Assembly: GCA_029582155.1 (NCBI GenBank)
Contig: CM055898.1
Location: 28,144,745 to 28,208,744, forward strand
Direction: 5' to 3'
Length of the DNA: 64,000 nucleotides
Source: Panopea generosa
Taxonomy: Eukaryota > Mollusca > Bivalvia > Adapedonta > Hiatellidae
Of this stretch, positions 23,809 through 33,702 are shown piece by piece. A program made the translations under genes and the position numbers. Each line of letters opens with the position of its first letter. The stretch's first letter is position 1. The notes beneath the pieces are model-generated. The model ran no database searches. It saw only the letters and a list, made by a program, of their open reading frames with translations, and was not told the DNA's origin.

Positions 23809-24045
23809 TATATATACTCTTTTATGATCACGTGGTTTACACGGATTGGTACATGGTATGTCACGTGTCATAACAAATGAAGTGTCTTTCTGTGATTGGA
23901 TCATTTGAATGAACCGTTAAGTCACATGTCATAACAAACATGACGTCAGTGTATATGGATTGGTTGATTTGAATGATCCGTTGGATCACGTGTCATAACA
24001 ATCATGAGGTCATCAGTATGTTGTGCGCATCTTCAATACGCAGGT
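23809..24045 (-). promoter_or_regulatory. Promoter of pseudogene copy with about 60-bp direct repeats
   Basis: TATATATA at 23,809-23,816, E-box CACGTG at 23,829-23,834 and CRE TGACGTCA at 23,941-23,948. A segment containing TCACGTGTCATAACA-like sequence is repeated about three times (near 23,862, 23,923 and 23,987). The intact copy has the same elements but no clear repetition. Confidence 0.6.
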
Positions 24046-24075
24046 CTGTTACCATAAAAAACCTGGTTGCTTGGG

Positions 24076-24346
24076 GGTGTAAAATAAGGCTTAACTTTTT
24101 TTGTGCTGTCCCTATTCTGAAAAAGCCCGCAGACACAAAACCGAAGCCCCAAAGTTCAAAAGCTACAATCACAAACAACAATTTAAATAACCCCAAGTTA
24201 AAGTGTAAGTACAAGCTCCCATGAGTTCATTGTTTGGTGTGCAGTGTGTTGTTTAAGCAGAATGGTGAGGTGCATTTGTTTCGATGACCTTGTGATTAAC
24301 ACAGCGAAGCTGCTCCAAGGCAAGGTACCTTGACAAATGCTCCTCC
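24076..24346. other. Right end of insertion with terminal palindrome
   Basis: Similarity to the left copy fades beyond about 24,075. The last about 79 nt can fold: GAGGTGCATTTGT (24,267-24,279) pairs with ACAAATGCTCCTC (24,333-24,345) at 12 of 13 positions, with an inner ACCTTG/CAAGGT stem and the perfect palindrome AAGGTACCTT. Host-unit similarity resumes at about 24,347-24,357. The 32-nt terminal repeat of the left edge is not recognisable here. Confidence 0.5.
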
Positions 24347-25467
24347 TGGGTATCGTCGTACAGGTCCATAAGCAAGAGTTGTAATGTTGTGGCTTGAGAC
24401 ACTATACAATGCACACTGATGGCTTGATAATATGCTAGTTTTTACGGGTAACATTTTGCAGAGGATCGGCATCGTATATACACATGTATTTAATACTCAC
24501 GCACGCGCTATTGCGTAACGAATCACTTTTTCGCTTAGTACAGTTAACGGATTAGATAAAATGTTATTGTCACAGTATAAATAATGATTTCATTTTCTTT
24601 ATATGAACAATTTGTCTCTTGCAATGACCGCTAGTTTTCTGATTGTATTTAACGCTATCAGTTTTAACAACAAATCTGCATTGATACTTTCAAATGTAAT
24701 ACTGTCCCAGGTGTTTGCTTTTAAATATGTGATTACGTATGAACCTGGAAATCGTGCTTGAGCTGGGACTTGAACTGAGCGTAAAACGTTTTATGTCCTA
24801 AGCTTCACTTTTATTTCCGTACGACCTGATATGTGCGATATTAACATGTATATACTGGAATATAACAACTTTTTGACCTCATCAGCGTTGAAAGACAGGT
24901 GAACAAGATACAGCAGCACTAGATCAAGGCTGCTTAATAAAAACAACAGGACCCGGTTGTCGCGTCTGACTATCAAATACAGGAGTCGTGAGTTCATTCG
25001 CTGTCATTTTATTCATTTCAGTCTCTGATTCAAGTGAAAATTTATCGGTTTCTTGCGAAACATGTAAACAAACAAATTAATCAAAATCAAAGTAGTTTTA
25101 AGAAACTTTTAAAAATAGTGTGTCTTTTAAATATACCTTAGCTAAATTGTTAATTTTGAAGTTAATTACATTTTATTAACCAGTGACGGCTAAATTGGTA
25201 TAGAGCATTCATCTGAGATGCAATAAACATCTAAATACTGTGTAGCGGCTCTAAAATGTCGCCCTGTTGTTTGACATTGTTATCATTTCTGAATCTTTTA
25301 AAATACGGATTGAGTTTATTTCGTGTAACTAAAAAATAGAATACCTCTTAAGCCTGTTCCTTGTTTTATTCCTCCTCATGGTCAGATTAAATAAAACTGA
25401 GTATGTTCTTTTCTTCTTTGGTTACGTTGTTTGCTTCAAGTGGATTTTTCTATCAGATGTAGCCGGG

Positions 25468-25745
25468 CCCGATTAGCTTAGTCGGTTACGCCTCTGACTA
25501 TCAATCCAGGGGTCGTGAGTTCGAATCCCCAGCCCGGCACAGTCTCCGTGATGATTGAAATACGACATTGTGTCTCATTATCATTCGTCTCTCACCACTG
25601 ATTCAAGTGGGAAAGTTATCAGTTACTTGCGGAGATTGGGTGTGCTCGAGTACTGGTTAATCTCAGGAAACAATGGTTAGGTTAACTGATTGTCTGTTAG
25701 CCCGCCATTGCATAAAAATGACGCTAAATATTCAGCCAACCAACC
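25468..25745 (+). repeat. tRNA-derived SINE
   Basis: The clearest SINE in the window. A box GATTAGCTTAGTCGGTTACG, B box GTGAGTTCGAATCCC, body GATTCAAGTGGGAAAGTTAT then CAGTTACTTGCGGAGA, and an AATATTCAGCCAACCAACC tail. Related copies lie at about 24,955-25,060, 36,100-36,370, 44,150-44,420 and 63,080-63,200. Confidence 0.8.
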
Positions 25746-26739
25746 ATATATCAGATGTATCGTATATCAAATAGCTGAATATATTTCTGACAGATGTTGA
25801 ACTGCAATTTCAACGTTCCAATCATGACACGCTTTTCAATTTTAAGAACAGTATAGTGATTTGCATATTCCATTTTAAATTCCTTTAAATTGATAACATT
25901 TTAATTCGATAGAGTAAGTTGGAAGACGGTTGTTATACTACAACAGTATCACAAAACTTAATTAAGATATTTGGTGGCTGTTTTAATAAACGATAAAAGT
26001 TATTGAGCCGCAGTCTGTAAATGTCTCCCAAGAATGCAAAGTTTAATATAAAAGCAGCGAATCACGGTTAAAGAATAAGTTACAGGAGAAGGAGTTAGAA
26101 GTTTGATAAAATGTTAATTTGTTGAAATTATTTGCTATTTTCTTTTTTACTTTTCAATACCCATTTTGTAAGTTTCTGGTGTATTCTAGACGTTAATTTG
26201 GAAACAAAAAGTATAATATTTTAAAGGATTTTTCTGACCAAAACATCCTAAACTTGTCACTTTAAATTTCCCATGTTTTAATTAAATGTGTTTCCTTATA
26301 GAACTATCTTTAAAACATGACATGTTAGGAGTATTATGGTAGTTGAGGGTCTTTAACTGAAACTATTTGATGTGTTTCTAACATGATTTGTTTATTTTTT
26401 AATAAAATAAAAAACAGCTTTTACTGGAGTCCATACATGTATCAACAAATTAATTTCTGCTACTCAGTGAATCAGCCGCATGATGGAGAATGTCTAAGTT
26501 AAGCCAGTTAATATAAGTAGATATGAGATGGCAGTTGCAAAACAGTAAGTAGGCGTTCAGATATTTTTCTAACTGGAAACTTATCGCATTAGTTAACTAG
26601 ATATGTTTCGTTAAAGTTAAGTATATAAGTGATGGCACAAACATACATATTTTGCTAATTAAGTTATCTATATTAACTAGAAACGTATCGTGTTTGTTAA
26701 CTATATAACGAGATGTAAACACAATAAGTGTACGGCTTT

Positions 26740-27190
26740 ATCAAATACAATTATTAAGTTTTTACATCTACTTAATGGATTAAACACTTATGTCATGCAC
26801 CTGTTTAAGCTGAGATAAAGTAAACAAGTTAATCATATATTCAGTATGTACTTACTTATTGCTAGATTAATACATTACGATAATACTGATGGAGCGGGTG
26901 ACGTGGTAGATCATTATATCCAAGAACAGAGGGTCGTGGGTTCGATCCTCCGCCACGGTCATGTGTGGTGTCTTAGGCATTTCAATTTACCTACATATGC
27001 TTAGTATTAAATATGCACAGGAAGACTAAAGAGGCGATATGTCTAAGTTGTAAAAATGTTCACAGTCGATTAAAACTCAATAAGTTTGAAAGGAAACAAT
27101 TCTGGTATATGTTTACTTATGTTAATTTTTATATTATGAAATCAACTTTAAGCTTGATGGGTCCTATTTACTAATTTCAATGTTAAATTA
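26740..27190 (+). repeat. Repeat shared with 40,190-40,640
   Basis: Collinear with 40,190-40,640 (GACGTGGTAGATCAT, GGGTTCGATCC). It contains a tRNA-like SINE head at about 26,885-26,960. Confidence 0.6.
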
Positions 27191-27299
27191 AAAATATTTT
27201 GAACCAAGGTAAACTTAATTATGTAAAAGGAAATCCTCATTTATAGGTATACCTATCTATTTTGAAGATGACCCACGGTCCAAATATAACAATAAAAAT

Positions 27300-28090
27300 A
27301 CCTTACAGCCAATAGAGTGTTGACCACTCACGCTAGAGGTTGTGGGTTCCATTTCCAGTTCGACGCAACGGCCTCTCAAAATTTAACACTCAGCAATAGT
27401 TAGCGGACTCAAGAAATGTTCAAGCCCTGAGCCTATTTCGTAATCGAGCTAAAATTCATTTGTAAAAACTAACATTCAGCTAACAGTTAACCTTTGAGCA
27501 CAACGCTTCAAGATACTTAATAGGCATTAAAGTTATGACAAAAGACAGAAGAACACAAATATCAATATAATGTTTTTCATCTATTTTACCGAGCGCCAGC
27601 CTTTGTTAGTTGATCTTACTTGAAATAGCCTTTAATAAAAGCGAAACACCTGATGTTTTTAATTAATTCCTTGCTTCTGTTTCAAGTACTGCTAAAGTAG
27701 CCTAAGTAGAATAAGAGTTTACGCAAGGAGCACTTAATTAAAAATGATCAATCGTTAACCGTACTTAATGCATTTAATTATTTTTAAAGTAGTCAGAATT
27801 CCATCTTATTGTTTTTTGATCATTCATCATCGACGAACAAATATCCAATAAACGAAACCTAGAGGTTCTTACATTAACAAATTGGAATATTTGTCGATAG
27901 TTTTTAATGTATTTAGTTTGCAATTTATTTCTAAAAAAAATAAGTGGTTATTAAGTATAAATCACTGATAAATAATGAAGGATTATTATTAGAAACACTT
28001 CATTCTAGAAATGTTACAAACAATAACGTATGTGAGTTTTATCTGGAATATATTTCAGAAAATGCAATACCCCATTCGTCTTTTATATCT
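27300..28090 (+). repeat. Host tandem unit copy 2, first part
   Basis: It matches 13,740-14,310 (GTGTTGACCACTCACGCTAGAGGTTGTGG; ATAAATAATGAAGGATTATT) and 59,570-60,120. Similarity breaks at about 28,090. Confidence 0.7.
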
Positions 28091-30185
28091 ATGGTGGCAT
28101 AGTTCTGCCAGCCTGATATTCAGATAGTCGCTACATTATGTCGACATCAGGAACGTATGATGTCATCATCTCACTCATTATGTTGACATTAGCATCTTTA
28201 TATAGTCACTTATTCAGATGATTTTGGCAACATCTGTAAGTGACTAACTAGCTAAAACAAGAGTTGTCAGAAGACAACAAAGCTCGTCCCGCGGCGTCTA
28301 AGTCCAAAAAGGGCCATTACTGTGCCATAATGCAATCCAAAGTTATGTTTCTTATCTGTGTGTGTTCCATTGATGATAGTGAACAGACATACGAAGTTTC
28401 ATTCACATCCAATAAGTGGTTGCATAGATATCTTAAACGCAAAAGTTTAACCTGGGTGTCCACAGACGACGACGACGACGACGCCGACGACGACGCTGGG
28501 GTCATGGCAATAGCTCTCCTTGGACTTCGTCCCGGCGAGCTTAAATGTCAGTAAGTGCCCCTTCCTGCCATCAACTTATAAGTAACTGAAATTAACATCA
28601 GCGTCCTGGTGTCGATATCACGGATAAGCAACTGGAAAAGTCAACATATTATCAATATACATAGGCGTAGGAGCGTTTCAATTATAAGGGGGATTTGGGA
28701 GGCAACTTGAGGAGAGATTGTATGAGGATGTATCCCCTCCCGCTAGTTGTATGTGGTCGGATGGGTGGGTGTGTTTGTGATGGTCCTCTGAAACATTTTG
28801 ATATTTTAAATACCAAATGCTGCATTATATGGAGATTGATTGATATGATATGGTTTTTATTGAAGTTTTACTCCTGGTACCAATATTTTGTGACTTTTAT
28901 ATGTTCTCTTAAGAAAAAAAAAGATATATCAAAACAAAAAATCCGTGGAATGATATGTCTCGCCGTGTCCGCTTTGAGCGTAAATACACACATAGGAGAG
29001 AAAAAAATTATATTCATGCAAGAGTTATCTAACTTGGTTAATGCAGTAGGTTTAATGACTAAGAATTATTGTAGGAAGTATTGTGTGAAGTTTCTATCAA
29101 ATACATTAAGTGATTTATGAGATATGAACTGCATGGTAGTTGCACACAAAACTTTAACCAGTATTTCTTTGTAAAACATATTTAAAAAAAAAAAAACTTT
29201 AACCAGTAGTTCTAAGTAAAAATATTTTTTTTTTAATTTTTAAATAAACTGAAAAAATAAAGTACTCAGCAACTGCATTTTATTATGTAATGCAGGGAGT
29301 TAGTTGTAACTATGATCCAAGTATGAGTGTCCTAGAACTTGTACTTGTTGAGAAATAGTGTAAAAACGAAAACTTGACGTTGGAGGTAAATGCAAAATTC
29401 AGCATCAAACAAAGTCAATGGACCTTGCAATGTAGGTCATATGCAGCATCTGCAGTATATAATGTGATGCACGGTGTTAGTTGTAACTATGATCCATGTA
29501 TGAGAGTCATAGCACTTGTACTTGTTCAGAAATAGTGTAAAAACGAAAACTTAACGTTGGAGCTAAATATAAAAGTTTGACGCCGCCGCTGTCGACGGAA
29601 AAGCAACACCTTAATCTCTCTCTCCTTCGTCGCGGCGAGACAAAAACGAACTTCTTACAGGTTTTAAACCCGGTACTTCATGAGGTCTGCCTTCGTGCCA
29701 TGGAAGTATCCCCTTGGATATTTTGTTTTTCTTAGTGCCAGACCGTGCATTCTGGTACATTAAAGAACCCAGCAGGGACGACATTCGTTGTCCTCCGGGG
29801 AATCCCTTGCTGGTTGGGGTACGGGACCTATCCCCGAAAAAAAATGATATCTTGATAAACAAATACTGCATTCTAGTAAGTTTTAGTTGGTAAATGGTTG
29901 TTAATTACGCATATCTGGGACTGGATGTCCCCTGCTGGTGGGGCTACGGTGGCCTACCCCAGAAAAAATGATAGATAAAACACCACATGTTGAATTTCAG
30001 TGAGTTTCCAGGATAAAATATATATATTGTCAATTACTGCAGTTTGGTCTTGGAGGGGTTGTCCCCTGATGGTTGGGGTACATAAAAACTTTTGGGATCT
30101 TTAAAATCTAATGGTTTTTAACAAGTTTTAGAGAAATAAATATTGTTATTTAAAACCTTTTGTTGTTCTTTTTATTTATTTTAGT
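28091..30185. mobile_element. Repeat-rich insertion into host unit copy 2
   Basis: It replaces the segment found at about 14,320-14,565 in unit copy 1. It holds a dispersed repeat beginning CAAGAGTTGTCAGAAGACAA (28,258), where GTTGTC/GACAAC form a small hairpin, followed by an AGGGCCATTACTG...AAGTTTCATTCACATCC core. Two direct copies of a roughly 110-bp segment (TTAGTTGTAACTATGATCC) lie at about 29,290 and 29,464, and a degenerate SINE-like 3' domain (TACATTAAAGAACCCAGC) at 29,755. The 141-codon ORF at 28,695-29,120 has no recognisable domain and is probably spurious. Confidence 0.5.
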
Positions 30186-30522
30186 GTCACTTCGAATTTG
30201 ATTTATATGTATGTAGATTTCTTTGATACAATTGTTAAAATGTACTTAGAGAAAGTATGTGTTTTCGTTGGGTATGATGCCAAAGGTATATTTCTGCATA
30301 TGTCTGCATGCTCAAGTTTGGCAGTCTTCATCAACACTTCAACTATCATTCGCAACAGGAACTACATTTTCTCCTTTGATTTTCGTTTTGTTCGTATATT
30401 TTTATATGTCCAAACAATAAAATATATATATATGTAAGCATTGTATTGCTTGTCATTTTTTATAAATGTTGCAAAAAAATAAACCAAACGCGTATACATA
30501 TCTATTAAAGTCCGGCTATCAG
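30186..30522 (+). repeat. Host tandem unit copy 2, middle part
   Basis: It matches 14,570-14,660 (GAGAAAGTATGTGTTTT) and 60,740-60,975 (TATGTCTGCATG, AGGAACTAC, GGCTATCAG), ending at the left TIR of the next element. Confidence 0.6.
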
Positions 30523-33500
30523 AACTTCACAGTGTGGGAGCGTACAGTATTGAAAATCGGAAGTTGCTGATCCGTACGGCGACAATTTGTCAGTTGCTGT
30601 ATAAAAACAACAGTGGTAGATTTTGTTTATTGCTCAATTTCATTTTATATTTCAAGAAGACAGACGAGGTTGATGGTTTGTAGTAAGTAATCTTATTTTT
30701 ATATGGCAGTCTTGTTTTCTTATACTGATTTGTCTCAGAATCGAAACATTTTCACAATATCGATCAAAATGCGATAAGGAGATCCCTGGTGTTTATATGT
30801 GTTTCGGGGATTTTCTTGCAATGACATGAGGGTAAACTTGAGTGTCCACGAACATATGCAGTTTTTACTTAGACGCTGCTCCCTATCGATGACTTGTATT
30901 GGTTTCTGCCTAGGTTTGTGTTTTTATTTAAAACGGACAACTTTTGTCTATACATCCCTCACTTCAATACTGTACGCCTAGTTGTATGTGTACATGATCA
31001 CTAGTTGCCATCAGTGTGCAATTGACTGTACGCCTAGTTGCTTATATGGTCACACAATTATGATTATGATCGTACAACTACGATAACATAGTTATAAATA
31101 CATGCTAAAATAGATCCATTTAATGATAAAAAAAATATATTGTTGCATAAAATATAGCGCTAAAGACCAAGTGAATACACTTTGTGCACACCAAATGTGG
31201 CTACATTTATTAGTTTAAACATATTTTATTGCCATAAATATACAATTGGGTCGGCTCACAAGTTCTTACAACGTTTGTTACAGCCTTTACCTAAATACAA
31301 TATTACGTAAAATTAATGCATGGCTAAAATGTTATTAAAAAGTTATATTTTTATAAACAAATACAATGCTTAAGCGAAAACAAACTTATTCTCTGAATAG
31401 TTTACAATATACATGTAAACACTGGGAAGAATAAGTAAAGTGCGAAATGCTGATCAAACAGAAGATAAACAGTTATTTGAAAAGATAATAATGGAAACAT
31501 AGAAGAGAAGACGATATATACATGAACATGTCAACCAAACACCGTTGCTCTGTGTTTTAACATTAATCATTAGGTGGTATTTGTGGTCGAAAGCGTCCAC
31601 TCATTCACTAAGCATCCAGCGTCCGTCGAATAAGGACGAAGGTAATAAGTCGGTCTCATGATTCTGTCAACCTTTACCATGTTAACTCATTGAAATATAA
31701 TTCAACATTTAAGCTTGTTTCTGAACGCGGCTCAATATAACTTAATGTAATAGTAGGCCATAAAATGTATCGTTTTACCTCAAATCAGATTTTTTTTTAG
31801 TTTCAAATTATATGCAGTGACCCGGGACGAGAAACAATTACAGTATCAAAATCCTACACTAACACTTCAATAGCCCAGTTACGAAAAAAAATAAAACATC
31901 GACATCGATAAAAATTATTTGTTTCCAGAAGACGAAATAAAAAACAAAGGCAACTAAGATCTAATCATAGATGGTGCTTATTTTAAAGAATTTATTGTAT
32001 TGAGAAAATATTACAAGCAATAAATTTGAAAGGTCCAGCCCACATATACTCACCACAATACTAAGTTTCGGTATCATACACGGATGCTTTCTGAAAGCGA
32101 TATCGTTTCAGAAAGATTCCATTTGAATATTTGTTTAATATTCAACGGAATTTGAAAGATATGTAACAATACCACAGGCAAATCCAAGATTTTTGATCAG
32201 GTAAGGTAGCTGTCGCCAATTTCGTAGAGGGTGGGTACATACATACCCAATTTGGGTCTGCCATTGGTTACATATAGAAAATGACTCTATAATTCTTGTC
32301 GAACTCGATTATGTTGACATGTCCAGGATCTAATATGCAAATCAGGCATACTTTTCATTAGAATACAAATATATCTTACATGCCGCACCACGTAGATTCC
32401 TTGAGACCACGAGTACATCAGTGGTCATCCTCTCATTGCCTATTTGGGGCCCAAAAAGAAAACGACATAGGATTCCTAAATAGGTCACACCACGCAGATT
32501 TCTTGAGACTAAGGGTAAAATATGATCAGCGGTCGTCCTTTCACTGCTTTTTTGGGTCCCATAAAGAAATCGAAATAGGGTTCCTATATAGGTTAGACCA
32601 CATAGATTACTTGAGACTAAGGAGAGAGTTTGAACAGAAATCCATTAGCGGTCATCCTCTCACTGCCTATTTGGGGGTCCATATAGAAATCGACATAGGG
32701 TTCCTATATAGGCCACATTTCGTAGATTGCTTGAAACTAAGAGAAGAATTTGGGAAAACAATACATAAGCGGTCGTCTGCTCACTGCCTATTTGGGGTCC
32801 ATATAGAAATCGACAAAGGGTTTGTATATAGGTCACATCACGTAGATTGCTTGTGAGACTAAGGGTAGAATCTGAGGGGGGTCCATCAGCGGTCATACGC
32901 TCAATGTCTCTTTTGGATCCATATAGAAGTCGACATGTTCAAAGACCCTGTAAAACATATAGCGTCCTTCCTAAGGCATAACATTAAATTGCTTGGTATA
33001 AAAGTTTCAGTACTGAAATAGTCTGTTTATAGTTAATTTTACTTTTGTGTCATGGTCAATAATGTTATATTAAAATCATTTCAAATAGTCAGCCTAAATT
33101 TATAGCTTAGTACATATACTTTGTGCCTTAAAACATCGTATAACAGGTATTACTGATTTTCATTTAATCAGTTGACACAATTGATGTTTTTTAACTGTTA
33201 ACTAACCGTGCGGTCGATATTGTGGAATAAGCAACTAGGCGTACAGAATTGACGTTAGGAGTGCATTGACAAAAGCTGTCCGTTTTTAATAAAAATACAA
33301 AAATAGGCAGAAACCAACGCATTTTTTTTCGATAGAATATTGATATTTCTTCAGCAACGTCTAAGTAACAACTACATATATGCGTGGAAAACCCAGTTTA
33401 TCCTCATGTGATTGCAACAAAATCCTCGAAAACTGTAAACGCCCGGGATCACCATACTTATTTTGATCGATATAATGAAAATGTTTTGGTTATAAGACAA

Positions 33501-33702
33501 ACCAGCATTAGTAAACAATACTGCGATATAAGAATACTTAATACAAATTATAAATCTCGTCGTTCTTCTTGAAATTTATAATGAAATTGAGTGATAAATA
33601 CAATCCACGTTTGTTGTTTTTATACAGCAAATGACAAATCGTTGCCGTACAGATCAGCAACTTTCGGTTTTCAATAATGTACGCTCCCACACTGTGAACT
33701 TT
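30523..33702. mobile_element. 3.2-kb element with about 520-bp terminal inverted repeats
   Basis: The left arm (30,523 to about 31,050) and right arm (about 33,182-33,702) are inverted copies at roughly 75-80% identity by eye. Shared landmarks are TTCACAGTGTGGGAGCGTAC at the tips, TTGTCAGTTGCTGTATAAAA, GGTTTCTGCCTA, AAACGGACA and GCCTAGTTG. The unoccupied site is seen in unit copy 4 (CAGCTATCAGTACCCTAGTA, 60,961). No transposase ORF, so it is non-autonomous. The ends alone do not identify a superfamily. Confidence 0.8.
32380..32940 (+). repeat. About 113-bp tandem repeat, 5 copies
   Basis: Units carry the phrases TAGATTGCTTGAGACTAAG, CACTGCCTATTTGGGGTCC and AAATCGACATAGGGTT, beginning near 32,390, 32,490, 32,600, 32,725 and 32,838. 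The 158-codon ORF here is translated repeat. It lies inside the 3.2-kb TIR element. Confidence 0.8.

Larger units (their letters stand above)
15515..24346. mobile_element. Parvovirus-like double insertion, two NS1 genes tail to tail
   Basis: An integrated block of about 8.83 kb. Host paralogs (43,300-43,420 and 35,240-35,370) carry the two flanks within about 20 bp of each other, so this is one contiguous insertion into a tandem unit. It contains a plus-strand NS1-like gene, a minus-strand NS1-like pseudogene, and homologous promoters, 5' introns and 3' regions, as an inverted pair meeting at about 19,950-20,042. No capsid-like gene is present in either half. It could be an endogenised parvovirus-like genome or a TIR-bounded transposable element with a parvoviral replication gene. 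The sequence does not decide between them. Confidence 0.8.
24350..27190 (+). repeat. Host tandem unit copy 1, 3' part
   Basis: It resumes the unit interrupted at 15,514 (CAGGTCCATAAGCAAGAGTT, compare AGGTCCATAACAAAGAGTT at about 43,400). It runs collinearly with 35,340-38,000 and 43,400-45,640. Anchors are CACGCGCTATTGCGTAACGA (24,502) and TACCTCTTAAGCCTGTTCCT (25,342). It contains a SINE at about 25,468-25,745. No gene seen. Confidence 0.7.

Noticed and set aside
15515-24346. Simple replicative tail-to-tail dimer of one viral genome
   Set aside because: The two NS1 copies are far too different, and one is intact, for both halves to come from a single replication event unless extensive later processes are invoked.
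28695-29120. 141-codon ORF
   Set aside because: No recognisable domain; it lies inside a repeat-rich insertion and has low-complexity composition.
32380-32856. 158-codon ORF
   Set aside because: It coincides with a 113-bp tandem array inside a non-autonomous TIR element.
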